NCBI RefSeq assembly: GCF_019635155.1
Contig: NZ_JAHBZY010000006.1
Coordinates: forward strand, 84,461-148,460
Reading direction: 5' to 3'
Source: Nitrosomonas sp.
Lineage (GTDB): Bacteria; Pseudomonadota; Gammaproteobacteria; Burkholderiales; Nitrosomonadaceae
Length of the DNA stretch: 64,000 nucleotides
Made by a program: the position numbers and the translations under genes. The notes under the pieces are model-generated. The model saw nothing but the letters and a program-made list of their open reading frames with translations, had not been told where the DNA came from and ran no database searches. Within the stretch, counting starts at the first letter, position 1, and each line of letters begins with the position of its first letter. This document shows positions 34,254 through 41,766 of this stretch, piece by piece.

Positions 34254-36161
34254 ATGAACATACAATCCAATTTACAGCTGGTCAGTAAACTCTCAGTTTT
34301 TTTGATGACCTGCATACTCAGCGGGACTATTCAGGCAACAGGTTTTGATGATCCTGATTCGTTGGAATGGAAGTTTCGATATGGTTTGTCTGATTCTGAG
34401 TATCATGCGGCTTGGGATGACTACAAGAAGGCCGGTTATCTTCCTATTGATATCGAAACTGATAACAATGGCACGACATTTTCTGGTGTATGGCAAAAGA
34501 ATACCGACAATCGCGGTTGGGCGAGCTATCGTAAGCTGACCAGTGATGAATTTCATAACAAATGGGAAGAGTATAAGAAGAAAGGATACCGCCCAATCGA
34601 TCAAGACGCCGAGTTAATTAATGGTGAATTGCGTTATTCTCTGGTAATGGTCGAAAACAAGGAAAATCTGGATTGGGTATCGCGACGTAATCTTACCAGT
34701 GAAGAGTTCTCGAAAGAGTTTGCGCAATATAAGACCAAGTATCGGCCGATTGATATTGATGCTGTTGAAGTCGGAAAAACCATGTATTACTCCGTCATAT
34801 GGCTTGAGAATAAAGCCAATATCAACTGGGTCGAGCTCCGTGATATGACCCCGGATTCCTACGGCGAGAAGTTTGCTGAATATAAAAACAAAGGTTATCG
34901 TGTAGCAGAGCTGGATTGTTATAAACGCGATGGTAAATTAAATTATGCAGCTGTATGGGAAAAGAATGAGTCTGGAAGAGCCTGGGCCGCATTACGTGAG
35001 ATGTCCGCAATCGACTTGCGTAATAATTGGCTAAAATATCGCGACCAGGGCATGCGCGTCATTGATATAGAGATTTGTCCGGCTAAAAGTGGTGGTGGAA
35101 CACAGTATGCTGCGGTTTGGCGCGAAAATGATAGCCGTTATGACTGGAAAGGTCGAAGCAAGGCTGAGAAAATCCTCGAAGACTATGCTGCAGACGCTCA
35201 GATTCCTGGTGTTGGCGCAGCCATTATACGCAACGGTAAGATTGTTTTCCTTGGCGGCGCCGGATTTGCGGATAAAGAAAATAATCTAAAAGCGCACAGT
35301 GGAACGATCTATCGCCTTGCTTCTGTGGCAAAAGCGGTTACGGGCACACTGGCCTATGATATGGAAGAGGCCGGTATAATTAACCTGGATGTCAAAACAA
35401 ATACCCTGGTTAATGGCTTGGGCACAAAGCATCAGCACACGGTACGGCAGTTGTTGGGTAACATGGGTTGTGTGAAACACTATACCAGTGATGGTCTGGA
35501 TGACAACGCTACGCAAGTCGAATACGCAACAGCGAAGGATGCCTTGAATAATCATTTATCCGGTAAAATCAAGACAAACTCGTGGATTATCTCCGGTTGT
35601 ACTCCGGGCACACATAATTACTCGACTCATGGCTTTACCATTGCTGCAACGGCTTTGGAAGCAAAGGGCGGCTCCAGTTTCTCAAATCTAGTCAAAACCC
35701 GCATTGCTGATCCGTTGGGCCTCGATACCCTGCGAGTGGAAAAACGCTCAAGCCCGGACGCCACTGGCGAACACGCTACGATTAACTCTGGTGCAAACAA
35801 GGTCAGTAAAAGCAGTTTTGAAAATGTCAGCTGGAAGGCTGGCGGCAGTGGAATGGAATCCTCTGCGCTCGATTTGGCCCGATTTGGTGATGGCGTGTTA
35901 AGAAATCGATACTTCCCACAAGCAACGCGAGACATACTATGGAGCGGCGGTACTAAGAATGGTCAGGCTAACGGTTGGCAGATCAATTCCGGCGTTACCC
36001 AAGCAAGCAAGGGTGGCGATAATCAAGGATCCGACTCGCATATACGTATTGACGTGGTTAATGGCATCACCGTAGTTGTCTTAACCAATACCAATCCACC
36101 TCCCGTTGACACCAGTTCAATTACTTCGCAACTGCTATCATTGGCCATTGCGAATCCCTAG
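34254..36161 (+). CDS. Secreted serine hydrolase (beta-lactamase fold) with five N-terminal tandem repeats
   Basis: The 635-residue protein has a signal peptide (to about residue 28). Five copies follow of a roughly 50-residue repeat (about 35-290) of the type YxxxxKxxGYRPIDIDxxxxxGxxxYxxVWxxNxxxxxW; they match the bacterial tandem repeat domain BTRD1. The C-terminal part (about 300-630) is a class C beta-lactamase/esterase-like domain. Its nucleophile lies in LASVAKAV (SxxK) and its second motif is YSTHGF, where the usual YxN has Thr. The N-terminal repeats joined to this hydrolase recall polyglycine hydrolases, so peptide cleavage is possible, but the substrate is unknown. AAAGGAG precedes ATG 34254. 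Confidence 0.88.
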   Translation: MNIQSNLQLVSKLSVFLMTCILSGTIQATGFDDPDSLEWKFRYGLSDSEYHAAWDDYKKAGYLPIDIETDNNGTTFSGVWQKNTDNRGWASYRKLTSDEFHNKWEEYKKKGYRPIDQDAELINGELRYSLVMVENKENLDWVSRRNLTSEEFSKEFAQYKTKYRPIDIDAVEVGKTMYYSVIWLENKANINWVELRDMTPDSYGEKFAEYKNKGYRVAELDCYKRDGKLNYAAVWEKNESGRAWAALREMSAIDLRNNWLKYRDQGMRVIDIEICPAKSGGGTQYAAVWRENDSRYDWKGRSKAEKILEDYAADAQIPGVGAAIIRNGKIVFLGGAGFADKENNLKAHSGTIYRLASVAKAVTGTLAYDMEEAGIINLDVKTNTLVNGLGTKHQHTVRQLLGNMGCVKHYTSDGLDDNATQVEYATAKDALNNHLSGKIKTNSWIISGCTPGTHNYSTHGFTIAATALEAKGGSSFSNLVKTRIADPLGLDTLRVEKRSSPDATGEHATINSGANKVSKSSFENVSWKAGGSGMESSALDLARFGDGVLRNRYFPQATRDILWSGGTKNGQANGWQINSGVTQASKGGDNQGSDSHIRIDVVNGITVVVLTNTNPPPVDTSSITSQLLSLAIANP

Positions 36162-36176
36162 CCGGGCGTTCCCGAC

Positions 36177-36208
36177 ATGCCCGCTCCCATTTTTGTAGGG
36201 GCGGGCAT
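36177..36208. terminator. GC-rich hairpin after the serine hydrolase gene
   Basis: ATGCCCGCTCCC (36177-36188) pairs with AGGGGCGGGCAT (36197-36208) around an 8-nt T-rich loop, giving an 11- to 12-bp stem with one mismatch. It starts 16 bp after the stop codon. It is the likely transcription terminator. Confidence 0.65.
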
Positions 36209-36229
36209 GATTCTTGAATCATCTTTATT

Positions 36230-36300
36230 CACCAAAGGATAGAGTAGAGAACAGGTTTTCCCTATCCTCTCTCATCAAACCGTGCATGCGGTTCTTATAG
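36230..36300 (-). other. Possible group II intron 3' remnant
   Basis: On the minus strand the segment reads GAACCGCATGCACGGTTTGA followed by GAGAGAGGATAGGG, similar to the domain IV region that follows the maturase stop in bacterial group II introns. No reverse transcriptase frame and no clear domain V are found beside it. I treat it as a scar, at low confidence. Confidence 0.3.
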
Positions 36301-36321
36301 CCTATATTTTGTATAGAGCTG

Positions 36322-36347
36322 TTGACTCACCAAAACGGATAAATTTG
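36322..36347 (+). repeat. Dispersed 26-bp repeat, copy 1
   Basis: The sequence TTGACTCACCAAAACGG plus ATAAATTTG matches positions 39843-39868 (TTGGCTCACCAAAGCGG plus ATAAATCTG) at 23 of 26 positions. Both copies lie in intergenic, mobile-DNA-scarred stretches. They may be ends of a lost insertion sequence. Confidence 0.6.
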
Positions 36348-36393
36348 TGCGGTAGCCAACTTAAATCACTCTTCACGAAAAATACTGAATGAA

Positions 36394-36536
36394 AGAGACT
36401 TTTGCACGGTGTCATGAGCGGCACTGGAATAAGGCAAAAAATTGCGGAAAAGCGGAGTTTACACGGGGTAAATGAGCATTTTTTGCGAATTTTTAACGCG
36501 ATTATCGTGTCGCGTAGTAACCGTGCAAAGGTCTCT
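36394..36536. mobile_element. 143-bp MITE-like element with 17-bp terminal inverted repeats
   Basis: The left end AGAGACTTTTGCACGGT (36394-36410) and the right end ACCGTGCAAAGGTCTCT (36520-36536) are inverted repeats differing at one position. They are flanked by a direct GAA (36391-36393 and 36537-36539), which fits a 3-bp target duplication. The ends resemble IS5-family (IS1031-like) termini. No transposase frame fits inside, so this is a non-autonomous or internally deleted copy. It lies 31 bp from the 3' end of the BON-domain gene. Confidence 0.75.
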
Positions 36537-36567
36537 GAAAATGATTACTCTGTTGCGGTTTTCTAGG

Positions 36568-36882
36568 TTACTTTAGATGCATGCTATTCTTGACCGACTT
36601 GACTCCGGCGACCCCACGCGCCACTTCAATCGCTTTGTTGATACTGGCTGAGGAGCTTACGAAACCACTTAACTGAACCACACCCTTGAAGGTTTCAACA
36701 TTGATTTCAGTAGACTTTAGCGTTGGTTCATTCAATATGGCTGCTTTTACTTTCGTAGTAATGACAGTATCATCAAAATACTCTCCTGTTCCCTCTTGCT
36801 TCTGAGTTGATCCACATCCTATAGCGGTCAGCATTGCTAAGGTCAAAAACGATACAAAGAATAATCTAATGAAGTGATTCAT
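36568..36882 (-). CDS. BON-domain lipoprotein (OsmY-like)
   Basis: The 104-residue protein has a lipobox-type signal (LTAIGC, Cys23) and one BON domain (DDTVITTKVKAAILNEPTLKSTEINVETFKGVVQLSGFVSSSASINKAIEVARGVAGVKSVKNSM). BON domains bind phospholipid in osmotic-stress proteins such as OsmY. It is probably an envelope stress protein. A GGAG site precedes ATG 36882 by about 5 nt. It begins a minus-strand run with DUF1840, ChaB and DUF389 genes, but the gaps (about 140 and 170 bp) argue against a single operon. Confidence 0.9.
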   Translation of the reverse strand: MNHFIRLFFVSFLTLAMLTAIGCGSTQKQEGTGEYFDDTVITTKVKAAILNEPTLKSTEINVETFKGVVQLSGFVSSSASINKAIEVARGVAGVKSVKNSMHLK

Positions 36883-37024
36883 GGGATTCTCCTAAAGTGT
36901 GGTAAAGGAATTAAGCTATCAAGCTGTTATGACGTGGTCAAGTAAAACCGGACACCCCGGTTAAGCGACTTTTTTCATTTTTTCTGTTTCTGCCTCATAT
37001 TGATTAGCTCTCGACATTCTCACG

Positions 37025-37321
37025 TTATTTCCACATAACATCACATTTTTCTTTTGCGGCAGCAGTAAGTAGATCAATCAAAGGCAGCGCTCTTGCATGT
37101 ATACTCACTATTGGTTCATTTTCACTCTCATTCTCAACGGATGTCGATTCCTTTTCTGCGCTTATAGCGATCTTTAATCGATTCAGCGCCGCGGGAACAT
37201 CCGCCGCCAGGATGACGCCGGGTACAGTCGCGCTGTGTCCCATCATTTTGAGCATAGTAAGTGCAATATCTCTAAACATAGGGATATCAGCATAAGCATC
37301 GGTTGTAAATGTCACAAGCAT
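37025..37321 (-). CDS. DUF1840 protein
   Basis: The 98-residue protein begins MLVTFTTDAYADIPMFRDIALTMLKMMGHSATVPGVILAADVPAALNRLK and ends IHARALPLIDLLTAAAKEKCDVMWK. This pattern is characteristic of DUF1840, a small family found mainly in betaproteobacteria. It is soluble, and its role is unknown. Its presence supports a betaproteobacterial origin for this segment. Confidence 0.9.
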   Translation of the reverse strand: MLVTFTTDAYADIPMFRDIALTMLKMMGHSATVPGVILAADVPAALNRLKIAISAEKESTSVENESENEPIVSIHARALPLIDLLTAAAKEKCDVMWK

Positions 37322-37491
37322 AAAGTTTTCCTCGGCTGAGTTAAAAATGCATCATTTCGTCTGTTTTGGCTCGATTCATTATTTCTAAGAAGCGGATTTT
37401 ATTTTTAAACTTAACCAGCTTATAGCAAGGTTATTGGGAGATTATTGCACCAGTTTCTCCGTATGACCTAAAATTATCATTCTTTTGCAGT

Positions 37492-37749
37492 TCACTCATC
37501 ACCCGGTTTTTTATATTTTTTCTTCATTGCTGTCCATGCCAATTTATGTGTTGTTTCTTCCTGTGAGGCATTGTCATAACGTTCTTCAGGGCTCGCATAT
37601 TCTCGCCATGCGTGATTAAATGCTTCCCAATAAATATCCTGTGTATGTGCAGGCAGAGAGAGTACATGGATCACATTTTCTGGTAGATCTATTGGTTTTA
37701 TAAAAGTTTGTAAGGTCAAGTTATTAATGAAAAGCGTGATAAACGACAA
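37492..37749 (-). CDS. ChaB family protein
   Basis: The protein has 85 residues. Residues about 20-83 form the ChaB fold (LPENVIHVLSLPAHTQDIYWEAFNHAWREY, then EETTHKLAWTAMKKKYKK). ChaB was named as a regulator of the cation antiporter ChaA, but its function is unproven. The first 18 residues are hydrophobic and unlike ChaB, so the true start may be further in. Its 5' end overlaps the DUF389 gene by 26 bp on the same strand, suggesting coupling. Confidence 0.85.
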   Translation of the reverse strand: MSFITLFINNLTLQTFIKPIDLPENVIHVLSLPAHTQDIYWEAFNHAWREYASPEERYDNASQEETTHKLAWTAMKKKYKKPGDE

Positions 37750-38698
37750 GAATAAGAATGGTTAATGTTACGAACCATGCGAGGATATATATGATTATCG
37801 CTCGTTTTGCTTTCTTTGTTTTGTACCAAGTATGCGGATGAACGCCTTTTATGAGAAGGACTATCTTCGTTGCCAAGTTGATGCATACTACATTGATGGT
37901 TAACAGTAAACCCGCATTGAAAGCATGATTGATATCTCCAAGACCCAGCATAAGGCCTAGTGTTACCGCTGGTGGTAGCAGTGCGACTGCTACCATTACT
38001 CCGACTAGGACGCTCGATAGCTTCGCTGTTAAGGATAGAGCTGCAGCTGCACCAGATGCAAGCGCTAAGGGAAAGGAATCCAATCCGACTTTTGTGCGCA
38101 GAACAAGCTCGGGGCTTGCGGTATTAAGTGGCCAAAAAGCGCCGATCACAACAGACAATGCTATTGCTAGCGTGATTCCGACAAGGAAAGTTAAAATTGA
38201 CTTCCGCATTAAGGAAAAATCGCCTAAGGCTGTACCGAGACCAAAGGCAAGATTTGACCCAAGTAATGGCGCAATTACCATTCCACCAATTACTACGGCT
38301 ACATTATTCTCGATTAATCCTATCGCAACAACGATTGTCGCTAACACAATTAATACAACAAAATTGATATTTAGTGCCGCATTTTTTTCAACTTCTTTGT
38401 AAATGGCTTCTCTTGTTTCAATTGCTGAGTCTTCTTCCTTACTATCACTTTTCGACGGCATAGGTAGTGAAATTTCTATAGGTAAGACTATAATCCAAGT
38501 GGATGGCTGAGTCCGAAGGGCGGACTGCAATGAATCCAATACAGATTGAATCTTATCGTCAGTTACAAGTAGCCTTATCAATTGCATTCCATCGTCTCCC
38601 ATTACACCGAGGCGTAAATCTGAAGCTTCATGTTCTTTTGCGATTTCCAAAACTTTGTTGATACTACTTGCCTCAACTACTATCTCAATGTATTTCAT
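37724..38698 (-). CDS. TIGR00341/DUF389 family membrane protein
   Basis: The protein has 324 residues. An N-terminal soluble ferredoxin-like region (MKYIEIVVEASSINKVLEIAKEHEASDLRLG) is followed by about six to eight membrane helices. The conserved segment IENNVAVVIGGMVIAPLLGSNLAFGLGTALGD and VGVMVAVALLPPAVTLGLMLG identify DUF389. The family is suspected to transport or sense an ion or metabolite; nothing is proven. ChaB follows with an overlap. Confidence 0.9.
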   Translation of the reverse strand: MKYIEIVVEASSINKVLEIAKEHEASDLRLGVMGDDGMQLIRLLVTDDKIQSVLDSLQSALRTQPSTWIIVLPIEISLPMPSKSDSKEEDSAIETREAIYKEVEKNAALNINFVVLIVLATIVVAIGLIENNVAVVIGGMVIAPLLGSNLAFGLGTALGDFSLMRKSILTFLVGITLAIALSVVIGAFWPLNTASPELVLRTKVGLDSFPLALASGAAAALSLTAKLSSVLVGVMVAVALLPPAVTLGLMLGLGDINHAFNAGLLLTINVVCINLATKIVLLIKGVHPHTWYKTKKAKRAIIIYILAWFVTLTILILVVYHAFH

Positions 38699-38896
38699 GT
38701 TCAGTATTCCCCTTCCACAATTGGCATTATTTTTTTATACAAAGAGCGAAGCTGCTGTGTCAATTTATTCAGAACTATTAGATTCGTGTCGTAATTAACG
38801 TACCAGCGGTCTTGTCCTGTATCTTTTTCAAAAATTCAATATTCATGTGGTTTTTCAAGAGAACGTGAGAAGTCATTTTGGGAGTGATATTTTGTT

Positions 38897-39517
38897 ATGA
38901 GATTTATTTTGCTTTTTGGGTTATTAATTCCATCAATATCATTCGCAGAAAATTTTTTGACTAATAGTAATAAGCTATTTGATTTTGCTGAAAAATCCTT
39001 TCCGATATTTTTCAATTCCACTGAAATAAAAACCATCGCATTGAATGGATATTTAGTGCGATATTATCCTGATACCAATATCTATATTGGAACCAAAGAT
39101 CTTGATGTCTATGTGTATGGCGATATCTTTAATGGATTATTGAAAGCCGGTGTTATTTCTGATTTTGTCACATTAGAACCGGATGGGGATACCTTATTGG
39201 CCGCCTTATTTACGGAAAACCGAAGCAATGTACAGGTTCATGGAACTGGAACTGTAATTTCCTTATTGGCGGATGATCGTAACGGGGACCGCCACCAAAG
39301 GTTTATCATTGCACTAAAATCCGGCCAGACGTTATTAATCTCTCACAACATCGATCTAGCACCAAGGATTGATGAATTAGCCTTGTATGACCAAATTGAG
39401 TTTTCCGGTGAATATGAATGGAATGACAAAGGTGGCGTGATCCATTGGACGCACCACGATCCTGACGGAATTCATGTGGACGGCTGGTTATTCCACAATA
39501 ATGTTATTTATCAGTAA
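38897..39517 (+). CDS. Secreted DUF3465 protein with WAExxYPxxF-type N-terminal module
   Basis: The 206-residue protein has a signal peptide (MRFILLFGLLIPSISFA). A module of about 60 residues follows (KLFDFAEKSFPIFFN, GYLVRYYPDTNIYIGTKDLDVYVYGD) that is paralogous to the start of the protein at 30,979. The C-terminal half is DUF3465: VQVHGTGTVISLLADDRNGDRHQRFIIALKSGQTLLISHNIDLAPR and GGVIHWTHHDPDGIHVDGWL. The many conserved His (HQRF, SHNIDLAPR, HWTHHDP) suggest metal binding, although this is not established. Expected location is periplasmic or extracellular. Confidence 0.88.
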   Translation: MRFILLFGLLIPSISFAENFLTNSNKLFDFAEKSFPIFFNSTEIKTIALNGYLVRYYPDTNIYIGTKDLDVYVYGDIFNGLLKAGVISDFVTLEPDGDTLLAALFTENRSNVQVHGTGTVISLLADDRNGDRHQRFIIALKSGQTLLISHNIDLAPRIDELALYDQIEFSGEYEWNDKGGVIHWTHHDPDGIHVDGWLFHNNVIYQ

Positions 39518-39535
39518 TAATTTGGTGCTGAAATT

Positions 39536-39793
39536 TTGTTTGGACTTAAGCAAATCATTATCTATGCAGATGAAAACGGCTGTGAGACTTATTACAATTG
39601 GATAATAACTTACAAGACAAAAAGAACCAGCAGCGAATCAGGGCGCGTATCCGGCGGCGACAAAGACAGCCAAAGTCAAGATATTGAAGATATTGAAAAT
39701 GCCAAGGAATATTGGAAGGATGGATGTACTGCTGCTCTGCTCTCTTTGAAAGTATTAATGCGATGGGGTATCGCCTTGCACTGCAGAGACTAG
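39536..39793 (+). pseudogene. RelE/ParE-type toxin remnant with internal deletion
   Basis: The start, FGLKQIIIYADENGCETYYNWI, resembles the N terminus of phage-derived Gp49-like/RelE addiction-module killer proteins. The next recognisable part, SGGDKDSQSQDIEDIENAKEYWKD, is their C-terminal CGGDK...DI..A..YW segment. The middle part carrying the fold core (GNFGD...ELRI..GPGYRIY) is missing. The remaining 24 residues after YWKD are not family-like. No antitoxin gene follows. I read this as a decayed toxin gene. Confidence 0.5.
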
Positions 39794-39842
39794 ATGCTCA
39801 TGCAAAGTAGCTTCTTGATAAAAACAGTTTCATTGTACTGAA

Positions 39843-39868
39843 TTGGCTCACCAAAGCGGATAAATCTG
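39843..39868 (+). repeat. Dispersed 26-bp repeat, copy 2
   Basis: This second copy of the element at 36322-36347 differs at three positions. It lies in the gap between the toxin remnant and the PEP-CTERM gene. Confidence 0.6.
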
Positions 39869-39967
39869 GTAACTGGTTTATTAAGATTTCAGTTTTATAT
39901 TTCATATAATATGCGGCTAACATGAATGAAGCTAAATGGCGGTGCAGCAGTATGTTTGAATACCGAG

Positions 39968-40858
39968 TTAGGCGTAACGAATCCATACACGCTTTCGCTG
40001 TCGTTTCACTGCCATTCCAACGAATCCCAGTCCTACTAGCAGCATCACCCATGTATCTGCCTCTGGCACCGCTGTAATAAATTCGGTAGATAGAACATAT
40101 ATCTCATCATTGCCGACTTGCAAGAAAATACGATGTGTATCTATGTCAGAGTCGATCGCAAAAGCTCTACCACCTAAGAAAGCAGTTGATGCTACGCCTA
40201 TTTCGTGGCCTGCAATATCAATTTCAACAATTCTCTGCCCGAAGTGATCAATTATGTAAAAACCACCATCAGGTGCTGAAGCTAAACCACTAGGGCCAGG
40301 GAATCCCGGAAAAATATCAGCAACAGATATATCGCCAATAAATACTCCATTCAAATCATAGTGACGAATCACGTCTTCTTCAAACAGAGTTGTCCAGATA
40401 CCATCGTTTCTAACATATGCAGAATCTAGGTGGTCAATTTGTAGATCGTTGTAAATTTTTGCGGTGCTGGGATCAATTTCCACAAAGTGATCCGTGTAGT
40501 CGCTGCCTACAATGACAGTAGTGCTAACCCATAGGTGCTTACTGCTTCTGTCGTAATTCAGAGAATTGATAACATTGCTGGATGAATAGGCGGCTCCGAA
40601 GTCGAGTTCGTTAATAAAATTACCATGATCATCCAACGTGTAGATAAAGCTTCCTAGGGCATCTGATCCATGACCAAGATAGATCATGTCTTTTTGAAAG
40701 TCTGCCCTAAAGGCCAAGCCAAGAGCATTTCCTACATCATGGCGGGCAAGGATGGAATCAATATTGATGACTTCCAGGATCGGATTAGCTCGAAGTTGTG
40801 TTGTGCCGCTAACGAGAAGTACAAACCCTATGAAACAAAATAATCTTAGATTCTTCAT
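39968..40858 (-). CDS. PEP-CTERM sorted secreted protein
   Basis: The 296-residue protein has a signal peptide (to about residue 24). Its body has SMP-30/NHL-like repeats (LGLAFRADFQKDMIYLGHG; GLASAPDGGFYIIDHFGQRIVEIDIAGHEIG). It ends in a PEP-CTERM sorting signal: VPEADTWVMLLVGLGFVGMAVKRQRKR, with the PExxTW start, hydrophobic helix and basic tail. Such signals are cut by an exosortase (EpsH/XrtA) in biofilm-forming bacteria, and no exosortase gene is in this window. The beta-propeller-like body suggests binding or a structural role at the surface. Confidence 0.9.
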   Translation of the reverse strand: MKNLRLFCFIGFVLLVSGTTQLRANPILEVINIDSILARHDVGNALGLAFRADFQKDMIYLGHGSDALGSFIYTLDDHGNFINELDFGAAYSSSNVINSLNYDRSSKHLWVSTTVIVGSDYTDHFVEIDPSTAKIYNDLQIDHLDSAYVRNDGIWTTLFEEDVIRHYDLNGVFIGDISVADIFPGFPGPSGLASAPDGGFYIIDHFGQRIVEIDIAGHEIGVASTAFLGGRAFAIDSDIDTHRIFLQVGNDEIYVLSTEFITAVPEADTWVMLLVGLGFVGMAVKRQRKRVWIRYA

Positions 40859-41013
40859 GTGATTTTCCTAAGGTATAAAAACCTAATGAAAAAGCGCGCC
40901 ATGTCCAAAAACAAAAATTCTTATTCAATTGCAGAATAGCCCTAATTGTCGTTGGGTGCAATTGATAAACTCTCAAATGTTCCTAACATGAAATATGTGC
41001 ACCATCTTGTTTT

Positions 41014-41036
41014 CCCCCGTCCAAGTAACACGGGGG
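41014..41036. other. GC hairpin upstream of the PEP-CTERM gene
   Basis: CCCCCGT (41014-41020) and ACGGGGG (41030-41036) form a 7-bp stem with a 9-nt loop in an otherwise AT-rich stretch of 240 bp upstream of the minus-strand PEP-CTERM gene. It may mark the end of the mobile element to its right. Its role is unknown. Confidence 0.4.
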
Positions 41037-41102
41037 GCTACAAATACATACTTTAGTAATCAGTCGCTGAATATAAAGGTTTTCTGCCTTTAAGGCAATC
41101 AG

Positions 41103-41285
41103 TTAAATATCCCTAAAGCCGCCTGTGCGAGCAACCGGGCGTGAGGACGGGGGCGCAGGCGAGGCGGCGCTGCTGGGAGCCATGATACACGGCAAGCGCA
41201 TAAATCCATAGGGGGCGCCGCCGGCGCACCATACGCCTAAGAGCGGGGGTACCTGTGGAGTTATGCGCGCTTGCATGCAGGACAA
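41103..41285. other. GC-rich, highly structured noncoding segment (origin or RNA candidate)
   Basis: This stretch of about 180 bp is far richer in G+C than its flanks. It carries several nested inverted repeats: GCCGCCTGTGCG with CGCAGGCGAGGCGGC, the near-palindrome GGCGCCGCCGGCGC, and GCAAGCGCATAA with TTATGCGCGCTTGC. The plus strand has no open frame, and the minus-strand frame is biased by composition. Its place just upstream of the RHH and Rep genes of a mobile element suggests a rolling-circle replication origin, a packaging or transfer site, or a structured RNA. This is inference only. Confidence 0.5.
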
Positions 41286-41369
41286 CTATACTATTGACGG
41301 CATATGGAAGGTTATTTAACTTATTAATGAAAGTTCAATATAACATTCATATTAACATCTGAGGAAATC

Positions 41370-41756
41370 ATGAAATCATCTACCCTTCATAGTGTATGGT
41401 CTGCACCAGATAACACTCGTTTAACCAGCAAACAGTATTCATTCCGATTGCCGGTGCATGTGGCTGCAAAAATCGCCGCATTGTGCGAGATGTACCCTAG
41501 TCGGACTAAAACCGAAATTGTGGGCGATCTGCTTTCAAGTGCTATAGACGAATTTCTTGCCGGTCTTCCATATGTACAAGGTAAGTATGTAGGCACCGAT
41601 CACGAAACCGGAGAAGAAATTCACCTTGATGCTGGCCCGGAAGCCATGTTTTGGAAATTAGCAGACAAGCATTACCGCGAAATTGAGCGGGAAATGGGTA
41701 ATGAAGACCCGCCTAGTCTTTATGAAGCTTTGCGAAAACCAAAGTCAGCAGAATAG
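41370..41756 (+). CDS. Ribbon-helix-helix DNA-binding protein of the mobile element
   Basis: The protein has 128 residues. Residues about 20-65 form an RHH-type unit (QYSFRLPVHVAAKIAALCEMYPSRTKTEIVGDLLSSAIDEF), followed by an acidic C-terminal half (YVGTDHETGEEIHLDAGPEAMFWKLADKHYREIEREM). It probably represses or autoregulates the element. Its stop lies 10 bp before the rep start, and both are on the plus strand. AGGAAATC precedes ATG 41370. Confidence 0.75.
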   Translation: MKSSTLHSVWSAPDNTRLTSKQYSFRLPVHVAAKIAALCEMYPSRTKTEIVGDLLSSAIDEFLAGLPYVQGKYVGTDHETGEEIHLDAGPEAMFWKLADKHYREIEREMGNEDPPSLYEALRKPKSAE

Positions 41757-41766
41757 AGCTTGTTCC

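Noticed and set aside
41103-41285. A 60-codon minus-strand frame in GC-rich DNA
   Set aside because: The product is Pro/Ala/Arg-biased by composition; the DNA is better explained by palindromes.
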